64,000 bases of DNA from Bactrocera neohumeralis (GCF_024586455.1 NC_065921.1:24182635-24246634), one strand, 5' to 3'; positions 10,955 through 22,434 are shown, numbered from the stretch's first letter. The notes: a model not told the origin generated them from the letters alone. Translations and numbers: made by a program.

Positions 10955-11965
10955 GGTTTATCCGAATAGACCACGTACAGCACGCAGGAAGAAAATATAG
11001 CAGCCGTAGCTGAGAGTGTACGCGAAGACAGTGGAGAGTCGGTTCGGCGCCGTTCGCAGCAACTCGGACTGACGTATGGAAGGACTTGGCACATTTTGCG
11101 TTGAGATCTTAAATTGGAAACATACAAAATACAGCCTGTGCAAGAACTGAAGTCGCTCGACCCTCCCAAGTGACATCGCTTCGCTCTATGGACTCTTGAA
11201 AAGTACCTAGAAGATCCGACGTTTTCGAGCCAAACTTTGTTCAGTGATGAGACCCATTTCAGGCTCAATGGGTATGTAAACTAGCAAAATTGCCGCATTT
11301 GGCACGAAGAGCAACCGGAAGAGATTCAAGAGCTGAAGTTTCATTAGAAAAAACAACGGTATGATTTGATTTGTGCGCCGGTGGAATCATCGGTCTATTT
11401 TTCTTCAAAAATTGATGCCGGTGAGAACGAAACCGTCAATGGCGACCATTATCGCGCCTGATAACCGTCTATTTGATGTCTGAAGTTGAAGCTCGTGATC
11501 TCTGCGACTTTTGGTTTCAAAAAAAGGGCGCCACTTCCCACACATCGCATCAATCAATGGATTTATTCAGAGAACACTTCGGTGAGCATATAATTTCACG
11601 TTTTGGGTTGGTCGATTGGCTACCAACATTATCACACCTCTAGACTTTTTCTTGTGGGGATATGTAAAGTGTAAAGTATATACGGACAATCCCGCTTCGA
11701 ATCAGGCCTTGGAGCAAAATATCACACATGACATTCGCCAGTTACCAGGCGAAATGCTCGAACGAGTTATCGAAAATTGGACTCAACGGATAGACCATCT
11801 GAGACGTAGCCGCCGCCAACATTTGAAAGAGAAAATCTTCAAAAAAAAAAAAAAAATGCCATAGAATTTTGTTTTGAATGATAATAAATATTACCCATAA
11901 AATTTGAAAATTTTGTGTGGTTTCTTTAAAAGGGTGGGAACCTCGAAACGGATCACCCTTTATGA
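10955..11965 (+). mobile_element. rosa-type (DD41D) mariner, copy B, 5'-truncated
   Basis: Homology to copy D (45744-46908) starts at ATAGACCACGTACAGC. The first catalytic block (FSDETHFRLNGY) is readable near 11240-11275. The second has QKKGA for QQDGA, so the aspartate is lost. The last frame (11616-11864) keeps TPLDFFLWGY with the third aspartate and the C-terminal region through IDHLRRSRRQHLKEKIF. The 3' terminus GGATCACCCTTTAT is at 11951-11964. Several stops separate the blocks. Confidence 0.8.
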
Positions 11966-11984
11966 CTTATATCTAATTGAAAAA

Positions 11985-13842
11985 GATATTGTGTTATGTA
12001 TCTAAAAATGTTCAGGATGATGAGAGGAGCTGAAATTCGAATGACTGTCTGTTCGTCCGTCTGTCTTTAAAACCCAAAAAAAGAGGTTTAATGTACATTT
12101 CACCTAAGCCATTCAAGCCATAATAACCAAATTTGCTCAAGACAAATCACTTAAGCGCCCTAACCGACATTTTAAAAATGGATGAAATAGAGCCCACTCC
12201 CCATATAACTGTTCATTTAAAAACTATTTAAAATCGCGTTAAATCAGTAAATAAATACGCCATAGGCATTAAATTTTACAGCTGAGATAAGAGAGGGCTT
12301 TATAGAAGCCGAGGTCAAGAATGAACGTTGGACATGGCACCTCCCACATTTCGGTGAAAAGTCATACCTCAGGTCCTACTCGACCAAATTTCGCATTCTA
12401 TATAATGTTACCTTAAGTTTGTTATATTCCAATGTGAGAACGAGCGAAATCGGACCACAATCACGTCTACTTCTCATCATACATATAACTCAATTTTAAA
12501 TTCCAATGAGTGTATCGGGATAAAACTTTTGCGGAATACTGCGCTTAAAGTATATCAAAAACTGACCAAAACTTTTCAAACCACATGCAATCGAATATGC
12601 GGATCAAAGTTACAATTGCAAAATTTTTATCGAAAATATCGGTCCATCTGTGAGACATATTATGAAAATTCAGAGAGAATCCTTTCCTAATAATAGTAAC
12701 AAGCATACAGGCATAGCAAAATTATTTGAATTTTCATATTTTTAATAGAAAGATTTCGAAATTCCAGTTGACTTTATACCGCATATAGAAGGATTGTCCG
12801 GAAAGTAATAGGTCTGATTTTCTTCCTCCACGACTATACTTCTTAGCCTGCGCTCACCGACTGGACTCAGTACAGATCGTACCTAACTAACGAACAACCG
12901 GCTGGGCAGTTGTCTCCGAGCACCTGGAGAGACAGGACAAACATTTTCGCGTAACGTGTTTCTGTGAGTTCTGCAAGCCGAAAATGCAGCGTTCGTTAGA
13001 GCAGAGGTACGCGATTTAATTCTGTGTGAAATTCGCTAAATCTGCGATAGAGACATTTGATATGATCAAGCAGACTTATACAGATGTTGCTTTCGCAAGA
13101 GAGTTTCGGTGGCAGCAGGCCTTTTGGGAGAGCCGGAAAGAGGTCGCTGATGAAGACCGTGCTGAGTGACACTGGACATCAAAAGCATCGTCCATGAATT
13201 TTTTCCCCCTGGACAAACCATCAACGCCAAGTTTTACGGGGAAGTTGTCAAGAGACTCAAATAAAGGGTCAATCGGCTCCGACAAGACATCGCAGCCGAT
13301 TGGAAATTGCACCACGACAACGCTCCGGCTCACAACGCCTTTCTTGTGAACAGCTACCTTACCAAAGCCGGCATTCCAACGCTTCCGCAAGCCGCCCTAC
13401 AGCCTAGATGTGGCCCCACTGACTTTGTTTTGTTTTCTTGCCTGAAAAGGCCGATGAAAGGTAAGTATTTTGAGACGTCAGAGGGGATCCAAGCAGCATG
13501 CAGCTCGGCTGTGAAGGCTATTCCGCAAAATGCCTTCCGTGACGCCTTCAATGCTTGGAAATTGCGCTGGCAGCGCTGCATCGACGCAGAAGGAGCCTAT
13601 TTTGAAAGTTAGTAGTTAAAGAATTGTGAGTATTGGTTCAATACATTTTTTTTAAAACGACTCAGTCCTATTACTTTCCGGACAATCTCTGTTTCAGCAA
13701 AAATCGGTTGAAAACTTGCCCTAAACTTCAAATAACTTACTAATCTTTGACCCTGGCTTTTATCTTGGCAAGTTGCAAGAGTTTAAAATGTTCGGTTGAC
13801 CGGAACTTAGTCTTTCCTTACCGGTTAGAAAATTTATAACGG
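11985..13842 (+). repeat. R-B dispersed repeat, copy 1, interrupted by a mariner
   Basis: About 11985-12787 and 13692-13842 are one R-B copy split by the mariner at 12788-13691. It shares with the 48541-50875 copy the CTGTCTGT.CGTCCGTCTGT block near 12046, the CATATAAC...TTTAAAT segments, the 'TTCAGAGAGAAT' block, and the closing GCAAGTTGCAAGAG(T)TTAAAATGTTCGG. No open frame of interest. Confidence 0.75.
12788..13691 (+). mobile_element. DD34D mariner (M2), internally deleted, both ends present
   Basis: Terminal inverted repeats are present: GATTGTCCGGAAAGTAATAG at the left and its complement (CTATTACTTTCCGGACAATC, with one mismatch region) at the right. A TA precedes the left end. The right-hand TA is degraded. 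The 5' coding part runs to about 13160, then a deletion removes the first catalytic block. The open frame 13307-13612 carries HHDNAPAH and PTDFVLFS. I count 34 residues between the two aspartates, which defines a mariner. The C-terminus FRDAFNAWKLRWQRCIDAEG is complete. Sister copies are at 17678-17978 and 29068-29681. Confidence 0.85.
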
Positions 13843-13973
13843 GTGATCCAAGTAGAAGTACTTTTTTACAAAAGCTTTTTCTGACAGGTAATAAGCATTT
13901 CCCATTGAAATGTGTGTTTTCTTTAAAAAAGTAGGGAACCTCGAAATGGATCACACTCTATTAAGATCTCATT
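13843..13973 (+). mobile_element. rosa deletion derivative (MITE-like)
   Basis: It has a left end GGGTGATCCAAGTAGAAGTA matching the left end of copy D at 45744, and a right end AAGTAGGGAACCTCGAAATG...GATCACACTCT matching the right end of copies A and B. About 130 bp lie between the ends with no transposase sequence. It sits directly after the R-B terminal segment. Confidence 0.75.
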
Positions 13974-15352
13974 TACTTAGTATGAATCACTTTTACTATT
14001 ATTTGCTTAGTTTGCAATAAATTGCACAACTTTTGTTTTGGCATCTCAATTTTTACTAGCGTTACTTGTGGTATTCAAGAACAATGAGACTGCCATGGTC
14101 TAACCAATTTGTCTAAACACTCTATTTTACGTTGATTTATGTATATTTATAATAAGTTACTTGTTATGGAATGCTACTTTAAACAACCGTTAACTGAGTA
14201 AGGTTGCAAACATGTCACGCACGGCCACGCCACTTGAACTTGACATTTGGTACCATAAATTATCGCACATACTGTCCCAAAGGCAATTATTTAATATAAA
14301 TATCTGCAATAAGTATTTATGAAACCAACGCAAGACTACAATGGCTGGCGGTCGCTTGAAATGCAAGTTTATAAATAAATCAGATAAAAATAAAATAAAA
14401 CTAAAAATAACTGTAATAAATATAGCATTTCACTGCTGGCGCTAGTTAGCCAGTTAAAGCTTGTATGAGAATGAAAATCAAATTGAATAATTAAAATGGA
14501 ATGCACTTACCAACTTGCAATTGTTGTCGCTGGCAGCAATACCACGCTTGCATACTTAGTTGCATAAGAGCACATTTACATACAAGTATAGTTCAGTAAT
14601 TTTGCTAATAAGCGCACTTGCAACACACACATATGTATGTATGTACTATATGTTCGTATGTATCCGATCCGCCTTTGTACGCCTCTGTGCCGGCCGTGTC
14701 CATGTCAATTCGTTGGCATAAATCATTTTAATGCAAACAGCGCTTAATCGTAGCAGCATGTATACACTACTCTGTATACATATATCAGCAACATGTTGCC
14801 AGCAACACACATTCGCACACTCACCTCAGTGGATTTTCATTAATTTATGCCTGCCAACTGGCCAAGTGCAAGCCAAACGTCATCTGTTGACACAGCAGCC
14901 GTGACCAAAGTAACACCTTATTTGCGCAACAACAATAACAACATTTGTTGGTGAATTAGCTTGTGCAAGTATTTATTGCCATTTTAGCGCAACTATTTGT
15001 AGTTTGGCGTAGAGCGTTGTGTGTGGTGTGCGTGTGTTGTTGTGTGTCGCCGCCGCCGCGTCAGTCAAGGCTGTTATTGGCGCCTTTAACGGCTGTTGGA
15101 TTTGCTGTTTAATTAAATGTTGCATTAAGTAGTTTTGCTGCAATTAGATAACAGAATTTGTGTGCGGTGTTAGTTGGAATGTGTGAATAATATTTGCGGC
15201 TACTGTGCGATAAATCGCTGAAATGTGCATAAATAATTAAGTACATCCGATATGCCTTTGATATTTATATATTTACATATACATATGTACATAAATAATA
15301 TATATATATTTTTTTCTTTAAAATCGTGTTGAATTGACCAATCGATTATCTA
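13974..15352. other. Host-like non-coding DNA
   Basis: Contains CATA/TATG microsatellite (14630-14662), TG-rich and CGCCGC runs (15018-15062) and CAACAATAA triplets. No open frame with a domain and no transposon signature recognised. Confidence 0.5.
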
Positions 15353-16288
15353 CATACGTGCGTTCCAAAGTAAACAGGACTTTTTGAATATTTGGCGCCA
15401 TCTATATATATGTCGACTGGTGCGTTAGAATTAGCTATCTTTATCGATTGTCCAGTGAGAATTTCATGACATTTCATCGATTGGAAGTGAAGTTATTGCG
15501 TTTTAAGTGTCAGTATGTTTGTGTTATCGGTGCGAAAATGAGCTTCGAACAAGGAGCCAACATTAAATTTTGTTTTAAAATTGGTAAAACTTTTACCGAA
15601 ACGTTTCAATTGATGAAACTAGCTTATGACGATGATTGTCTATCCCGTAGCAGAGTGCACGAGTGGTTTCAATGTTTTCGAAGTGGTCGTGAGAACATAA
15701 ATGACGATCAACATGTGGGCCAAACAAAATCCGTGATCACTGGAAATTCCGTCGAAACTGTGCGTGAATTCATCAAAAATCAGCCGAAATCATCATTGAA
15801 ATAAATGGAAATGGAATTGAACATCTCCAAAACATCGATTTATCGCATTTTGACCGAACATTTGGGCTTACGAGAGGAGTGTGCGCGGTTTCTTCCGTAC
15901 AAATTGATTGACGACCAAAAATTGCTCAGAATCCAACATTCGCAGGACAGCTTGTGACCGATTATTTGACCAAAAATCACAATTTAACCATTAGCCACTC
16001 CCCGTATTCACCTGGTATGCCCTGCGACTTCTTCCTTTTCGGAAAAATGCATTTGCCTATGAAAGGAAAGCGTTATGCCGACGTAGAGGCCATCCAAAAG
16101 GCTTGCACCGGCATACTGGCGGCCATACCGCCAACGAGCTAAAACATTCGTTCGACATGCTTTTAGACCGTGCAAAAAGCTGTATTAAAGCAGAAGGGAC
16201 TATTTTGAATAAAATAAATTAATTTTGCCGAAAAAAACATCTGTTCTGTTTTTTCTTAAAGGTCCTGTTTACTTTGGAACGCACCTTG
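15353..16288 (+). mobile_element. mariner (M3), copy 1, both ends present
   Basis: The left end (GTGCGTTCCAAAGTAAACAG at 15358) and right end (CCTGTTTACTTTGGAACGCAC around 16264-16284) are inverted repeats. The frame 15448-15804 encodes the N-terminal helix-turn-helix half, with HEWFQCFRSGRE near its middle. It ends at a stop (TGA/TAA substitutions). A deletion then removes the central catalytic region. The frame 15954-16142 carries HSPYSPG.PCDFFLFGK with the third catalytic aspartate. The second copy is at 57458-58395. Inactive. Confidence 0.85.
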
Positions 16289-16985
16289 CATAATCTAGCT
16301 AAGATTTAACCATAAATGAAGCTGTGAGAAAAAATCTCATAAGAATTATTAATCTTGATTTTATGCTCAATTCAATTCAATTCATTCAATTCACTCATTT
16401 GGTTTCAAAATCATCTTAGTTCATAAATATTCCTTTCTATGGCACTACCATAACTTCGTGTGTAAAACATTTATTAATTCAAGACTTCGATGTAACCCGA
16501 TAAGTTCTCGAAAATATGATTGCCTTAAAAATATCCCTAACTCGAATTTAAGAGTCTAGGAATTTAAAAATATAATTTGTTTTTTCAAACTTCCATAGCT
16601 TGCAATCTCTCTAAAAGAAATCTTCAAAATTCAAGGTATTTTCAAAGCCATTTTAATGTTCTGACAACTCCATGACCTTAGTCTGAACTCAAAACTTGAA
16701 ACGCGCTTTCCTTGAAACTACTTTTTTCAATGCGGTCGTAACGATGCCTCAAATTCTAATCAGTTCTCTTAATTAATATGAGTATTCTTTAAGTGTCTCT
16801 CTACCGTATGAAACCTGAACAACTTTTATTTTGAAGTGTTTTTATATTTAATTTAAAATTAAATATATCGAGAATAAGTTAAAAAATTGTATTTTGTTTT
16901 TTTAATTTTTTATTTACAGTTTGGTTGCTTTATACGATTTAATGACTTTGGACTAATCAAGAAATGCGCAGTGTTTGATTTTTGA
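16289..16985. other. No gene seen
   Basis: A+T-rich, with an ATTCAATTC tandem near 16366-16395. No recognisable gene or element. Confidence 0.45.
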
Positions 16986-17665
16986 AATTATCTACTTCAA
17001 AAACCGCGTAACTCTATCAAATTTTTATTGATTTTGGTGAATATTTTGGTTATGACACGCGTTCTTGCTCGACTCGTCCCGACAAAGCTGAAGTTTTACC
17101 GAAAAGAGTACCATAAAATTCCTATCCCACATTCATGGAGAGCATAATAACTGCCGATGAGACATGGATTTATAAGTTTGACATGCAAAAAAGTCAACAA
17201 TCATCGGAATGAAGGGAAAAAAACGAGCCGAAACCAAAAAAACTATGCCAAATCAAGGTGATGCTCATTGTTTTCTCCGATATTCATAGTTTGGTGATTC
17301 ATGAATTTGATCAGGAACGACAAACGTATTGAGGTGTTTGCGACAGAACATCCGTCGAAATTGGCCGGATTTGTGGAAGAACAATTCATGGATTTTTCGA
17401 TGCTAATTTACCATCAGATCGGGCCACTATTGTGACCGACAGATTTGGTTCCTTGTGATTTTTTCTTGTTCCCTAAACTGAAATTGTCGCCGTTTTATGG
17501 CGAAGAGTTAAAACAAAATTCGCTAAAGGCGCAATCCCAAAAAGTGCTTATGAAAAGTGTTTCGAGGTCTGGAAAAATCGTTGGTATAAGTGTATGACAT
17601 TTGGAAAGGATTACTTTGAAGCTGACAAAATAAATATTGATTAATAATTAAATATTTTGTGGTTT
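16986..17665 (+). mobile_element. mariner (M5) relic, central and 3' part
   Basis: At 17146-17190 the translation shows ITADETWIYKFDMQKSQQS, the first catalytic block of a mariner. At about 17445-17480 it shows DLVPCDFFLFPKLKL, the third block. The segment that should contain HHDNAPAH is deleted or scrambled. The C-terminus (AYEKCFEVWKNRWYKC region, 17550-17600) is readable. No paralogue with the same wording is seen in this window. Confidence 0.7.
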
Positions 17666-17677
17666 ATTTACATTTTC

Positions 17678-17978
17678 GATAAATCTGCGGAAGAGACATT
17701 TGATATGATCAAGCAAGCTTTCCCAGACGTTGCTTTAACAAGAAATGGTTTGTTTCGGTGGCACCAGCCATTTTTGTGAAAACCATGCTCATTGTCTTTT
17801 TTGATATCAAAGGCATCGTCCACCATAAACTTGTTCCTCCTGGATAAACCGTCAACGCCAAGTTTTACGTGGAAGTCTACAAGAGACTCAAACGAAGGGT
17901 CAGTCGGGTCCGACAAGGCATCGCAGCGATTGGAATTTGCACCACGAACACGTCGCGGCTCACACCGCATTTCTTGCG
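17678..17978 (+). mobile_element. Internal fragment of M2 mariner
   Basis: AAATCTGCGGAAGAGACATT to CGTCGCGGCTCACACCGC aligns with 13034-13338 of the M2 copy, including the block ending in the second catalytic segment. No terminal repeats are present. At about 17975-17990 the sequence passes without spacer into M4. Confidence 0.75.
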
Positions 17979-19065
17979 ATCAACCCGTCAATAAAATAAA
18001 GAAATAGGTGCTTGAGAATCAACGATTCACAGTCAGAGATCTTATTGGCATCGTTGGAATATCGGAAGGATCAGTAAAAACCATTTTGAAGGAACATTTG
18101 GGCCTAAGAGAAGTGAAAATACGATTGGTTCCAAAATCACTCAATTTTTTTCAAAAAACATTGTTAAGGTCTGTGAAACAATGTTTTCCGACTACCAGGA
18201 TGTCATGAAACATACAAGGTCTGTCGCAAAAGAAACAGAACTTTTTAAATATAACTGTTTCTGGTGGCGCCACCTATTGGTGGGTATATGAAATAAAAAG
18301 TTCGATCTCTTGTTGACATTTCGTAAAAATTTTAAAACAATTGGATAACAGATGTTATCAAATATTAAATTTTGTTTTAAAACTTTAAATTTTTGATGGA
18401 AAACGTTTACTGAAAAATTTCATATGATGAAAAAAGTTTATGGCGATCAGTGCCTACCCCGTAGTAATGTGCATGAGTGGTTCACGATCAGAAGAAGCCG
18501 AAAAAAAGTGATTTTTACCTATTTGGAAAACTTCATTTGCCTGGTTTCAGGATATTTCAGCTATCCAAAAGGCGATTTTTTTAACAGTCCTGTTTCTTTT
18601 GCGACAGACCTTGTATTATTACAGGCGATGAATCTTGGATCTATGCTTACGACTTGGAAACAGACGATCGATCAACCGAGTATCGTGGTAAAGGTGAGCC
18701 GAGCACGAAAAACCCTCGTCGAACCAAGTCAAAAATCAAGTATATGTTAATAGTTTTCTTCGATTATGCATCGCCGCATACTGCTTTGATTCTTGGAGAG
18801 TTTTTGATCAAATTTTCAACGGTGCCGCAATCACTTACTCGCCTGATTTAGCTCCGTGTAACTTCTGGCTATTCAGCAAACTCAAACGACCGCTTCGGGG
18901 AAACCGTTTTCAGTCAATTGAAGAAACGTGCATCGCTACACGCATTGAAGGCTATTCCGGATATTTACTTTAACACTGCTTCGAGCATTGAAAAAACGTT
19001 GGCACAAATGTATTACCGTCGAGGGGGATAACATTTTGAAGAATAAATTAAGAATTTTAAAATTA
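17979..19065 (+). mobile_element. mariner (M4), copy 1, chimaeric 5' end
   Basis: From GATCAACCCGTCAATAAAAT the sequence follows the M4 family also seen at 25150-26215 (minus) and 36335-36850. The frame 18008-18208 is the end of the helix-turn-helix half. It is interrupted by a nested 399-bp element, and resumes with ITGDESWIYAYD at about 18618-18655, the first catalytic block. The third block (PDLAPCNFWLFSK) is at about 18842-18880, with Asn where the catalytic Asp is expected. The C-terminus ends near 19045. Confidence 0.8.
18215..18613 (+). mobile_element. 399-bp mini-mariner nested in M4
   Basis: Exact-looking terminal inverted repeats CAAGGTCTGTCGCAAAAGAA and its complement bound the element. 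TA lies immediately outside both ends (18213-18214 and 18614-18615), the standard mariner target duplication. Inside, the frame 18424 onward encodes only an N-terminal piece (FHMMKKVYGDQCLPRSNVHE), so this is an internal deletion derivative of an M3-related mariner. Removing it together with one TA rejoins the two halves of the host M4 frame. Confidence 0.9.
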
Positions 19066-19384
19066 TGCACAAAGTCTTGCTATTTTTTGCTCATATTAGT
19101 ATGTATGTATGTACATACCATATTACTGATATAGAATGAGTGTATTGAGCAGAAAATAATCTAAATAAAAAAATTCCAGTTTTTACCAAATTTCCATATC
19201 AGAAGTTCGAATCAAAGTCAATCGCGTTCATTTTCAAAACAATGCTTATATTTAATAATTCAACAATTTAGTTCAATTACGCTAAATCAATCAGAGGTGA
19301 TTATATTATTTTGTGCGTGTGCGACTGACTGCGATTATTGACAAAGTTTTCGTTTCGCATAGCTTGATACTCGATCACTTCAAA
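19066..19384. other. Upstream region of the DUF1091-type gene
   Basis: About 300 bp between an M4 mariner and the start codon. It is A+T-rich. I see no clear TATA/initiator pair; a TATATTATTTT stretch lies near 19302. Whatever promoter the gene has must lie here or in the transposon DNA upstream. Confidence 0.4.
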
Positions 19385-20113
19385 ATGGCAAGGTTGCTGA
19401 TACAACACATTTTATTTATAAATTTCGCGCTTTTCGGATATGTGGTTGGTACATTTGCACTTTTGTTTTCAATATATTTATATATATAAAGTTTTACGCT
19501 TTTCAAGCACCCGACAGTTATACCCACCAATCTGGAATGTGATTTTAATAGAGAAGTTTGCGATCCCTCCAAATGCCTGTTGCAGCAGGGACGTGGAAAA
19601 TTTAAATACCTAACTGCAGCCTGTAACTTCATAAAGCCAGTGAAAGCTTTATTGGTAAGGGCATATATATATATATATATCATAAATCGGTACTTGTACT
19701 TCATTCATTCACAGATAGATATTGAGTTATTGCGCCGCAACAAATTGGGTAATTACGAAAGCCTGAATATGCGGGCATCCGTAGATGTTTGTAAGTGGGA
19801 AATGGTTAAAGGTGGCAATGTCGCTATCAATAATATCATGGCAATGAGCTTGCGCAGATTAAGCAGCATAAAGTGTCCACTACGGGTTCGTATGCCGGAA
19901 CTACGTTTTCATTTTTTCTTTGTTTACTATTAACTCATTCCAATTTACCAGGGTAACATGAATGTAACGCGTATGCCATTATGGCTTTTCATAGTGGAAG
20001 GTTTTCTTCCTGATGCTGAATATAAAATGTTCGTTAGAACACACAATGATGCTATGTCAGTATTAAATTTGAATCTTTCCTTTAGTGTCGCTTCGGCGAA
20101 AAATCGAAAATAA
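19385..20113 (+). CDS. Secreted DUF1091-type protein, four exons
   Basis: The only convincing host gene. Proposed exons: 19385-19448, 19518-19654, 19715-19885 and 19952-20113. Introns are 69, 60 and 66 bp, all GT-AG, with phases 1, 0 and 0. The spliced frame encodes 177 residues. The ATG has a good fly context (CAAAATG). Residues 1-21 (MARLLIQHILFINFALFGYVV) form a hydrophobic signal peptide. Six cysteines follow at 29, 36, 41, 57, 93 and 121. The blocks TNLEC (25-29), VDVCKW (90-95) and SIKCPLRGN (118-126), then a FLPDAEYK segment, match the layout of Drosophila DUF1091 proteins (MD-2-related lipid-recognition-like, including the CheB group), usually 160-190 residues. Role unknown; the family is secreted and thought to bind lipids or small hydrophobic ligands. 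An alternative acceptor at 19491 would change the frame. The assignment is from pattern memory, not a search. Transposon relics flank it closely on both sides. Confidence 0.75.
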
Positions 20114-20114
20114 A
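20109..20114 (+). promoter_or_regulatory. Poly(A) signal AATAAA overlapping the stop codon
   Basis: AATAAA at 20109-20114 contains the TAA stop of the DUF1091-type gene (20111-20113). If used, the 3' untranslated region would be only a few tens of bases. No other hexamer is seen before the next mariner relic. Confidence 0.5.
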
Positions 20115-20149
20115 AGTGTAAACTAGTTACCGCTTACATAAGGTGATTC

Positions 20150-20860
20150 ATTTAATTATACCTAAGGAGATTATTATAGAGAAATACAGTTGAATAATAC
20201 GGTTACTAAGCGGTTAACATGTTTCAGGCGCATCAACCACCTCTTCGGGTGTTGAAAAACGTTGAGCTCTTAATTTTTTTTTTTTTTTTCGTGCGGGAAT
20301 AAAGAGAAGTCATTCGGTACCAAGTCAGGACTTTACGAAGGATAACTCATCAAATCGATGTTTTGAGTGTTCAAAAATGCAGATGCTTCAGTCGATGTGT
20401 GAGAGCATTTCTCTTGATCAATAGAACCTATTTTGGAGCGATTGAAAAATTGTGTGGGATCCAAAGTGAAGAATTTTTATTAAGTCAAATGTCCATGCAA
20501 TATTGAAAACCATAAATAGTATGCTGATGCCACTAACGCCTATAATTGTTTCAATCTCACAATAGGTCACATGACAGAATAGGTCACATGACGAACGATC
20601 TGATTTTGAACGACCCTCGAGAAATTCGTCTTGGAGCGATCTACGACCTCGATTGAATTCAACATACCATAGATAAACAATGGTGTTTGATGAAGCTTCA
20701 TCGCCAAAAATTGTTTTAAGTTCTCGATACACTGTTGAGTTAATCCACATCGAAAGTCGTAAAAAATAATCGCGGGAAAATGTTCGCGCTTTAATTCTAT
20801 TTTGTGACCGAAATGAATATTTGAAGTATTTGTAAACAACACAAATGTCGCTAGTAAATC
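20150..20860 (-). mobile_element. mariner (M6), copy 1, internally deleted
   Basis: Minus-strand frames 20567-20842 and 20418-20750 give the N-terminal half: REHFPAIIFYDFRCGL, then YLWYVEFNRGRRSLQDEF, then a block ending GVSGISI. On the minus strand after this, the sequence jumps to SPDLVPNDFSLFP (about 20290-20345), the third catalytic block. The middle, including the first two catalytic residues, is missing. The sister copy is at 60640-61450. The element begins about 40 bp downstream of the DUF1091-type gene. Confidence 0.75.
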
Positions 20861-21037
20861 AAAACGTTCTGAATTTGTATAACATCAAAAAGCACCAAAC
20901 TTCACAAAAAAGTTGTGAATTGCCAAAATGCAATACTCGGGTTGCCGAAACCGGAAATTTAAACGGCAGCCTACGTATTTGTCCGGTAGAAAAAACAAGA
21001 ATTATGCATTTAAATAGGGCCTGAAAGCTTATCGATA
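20861..21037. other. Short unassigned spacer between two mariners
   Basis: No recognisable signal. Confidence 0.4.
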
Positions 21038-21039
21038 TA

Positions 21040-22296
21040 CCAGGTTGCTCAATAAGTTCTGTCGTTCGATAAGAGAGGACGTTGCTACTAGCCCAAAATT
21101 TTTTTTGTTTTGTTGGTACACTCTTCATATGAACATATGTAAAGTTTCATTTCAATCTGTCAACTCATTCTTTATTTACAAGCCATTTAGTGTCGCCGTG
21201 TCACAGTATTTTTTTACAATGGAAAAAACTGAATATCGTGCAGTGATAAAATTCTTATTTTTGGAAGGTGTAGCACCTATCGAAATTCTCAAATGAATGT
21301 TAAAAAAGTATAATAATTGTTCACCTACAATTAGAACAGTAGAAAGATGGGTTGCTGAATTTAAACGTGGTCGTGAAGACGATTCACGTGAAGGACGTCC
21401 GAAAGCGCATCAACATCAGAAATCATAGACAAAATACAGGATATGGTTTTAGAAGATCGTCTATTGACTGAGAGAGATTTAGTAGAAGCTCTACACATCT
21501 CATTAGGCAGTGTGAGCCATATTTTAAATAAAATTTTGGGTTTTAGAAAGCACAATGGGTGCCACATTCGCTAACAATGGAACAAAAACACATTCGAATG
21601 CGACTTTCTCAGCAACATTTGGTGTGTTTTAAAAAGGATTAAGTGGATTTTGTGCATCGATTCATCACTATAGATGAGACTTGGGTTTATCACCATGATC
21701 CTAAATTAAAACAAGAGGCTAAAGAGTAGTGTAAACCTGGTTGTTCGGCTTCGAAACGAGTTCGTTTCCGGAAATCAGCTAAGAAAGTTATGACATCAAT
21801 TTTTTGGGATGCGAGAGAAATTTTGTTTTGTGGATTACTTGCAAACTGGTAAAACAATTAATTCTGAATATTATTGCAAACTTTTGGACTAGTTCATGGA
21901 AAAAATTCGTGAAAAAAGATCCGGTTTGCAGAAGAAAAAAATTTTTTTCATCAGGACAATACACCGTGTCACAAGAGCATTTTGACAATGGCTAAAATCC
22001 ATGAATTAAAGTTCGAATTCACTAAATTTGGCCCCCAGCGACTTCCATTTGTTTCCAGAACTCAAAAAATTTATGCGCGGCAAGCGTTTTTCATCAAATG
22101 AAGAGGTCAAAACGGCTGTTGAAGCGCATTTTGCAGACCTTCCGGATTCTCACTTCAGAGAAGGGATCCACAGATTGGGGGATCGTTGGAGCAAGTGTAA
22201 TAATGTTCAGGGAGCTTATACTGAATAATAATGTGTATTTTGAATCATAAAATTGTGTTTTTCTTATCGAACGACAAAACTTATTGAACAACCTGG
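21040..22296 (+). mobile_element. irritans-like DD34D mariner, full length, decayed
   Basis: 1257 bp bounded by terminal inverted repeats (CCAGGTTGCTCAATAAGTTC left; complement with two mismatches over 34 bp right) and TA on both sides (21038-21039, 22297-22298). The frame opens at 21220 with MEKTEYRAVIKFLFLEG and breaks after about 25 codons. Further pieces are the helix-turn-helix (ERWVAEFKRGREDD), the first catalytic block (IDETWVYHHD), FHQDNTPCHK with the second aspartate, and PSDFHLFPELKKFMRGK with the third. The spacing between second and third is shortened by a deletion. The C-terminus is complete (22028-22228). Terminus and opening residues resemble the irritans subfamily. Inactive. 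Confidence 0.85.
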
Positions 22297-22434
22297 TACA
22301 ATGACCGAAGTCCAATGGATACCTTGACAAATCTGTCGAGCATGTTTTTTCCACTTATAAGCATAAAAGCTCAATCGTCGATATCGATCTCTTTACGTCA
22401 GAAAATATGATTTTTGTTGACAGCTGGGAAATTA

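Noticed and set aside
21804..21995. Separate small gene inside the irritans-like mariner
   Set aside because: Its residues are the frameshifted middle of the transposase; it lies between the mariner's terminal repeats.
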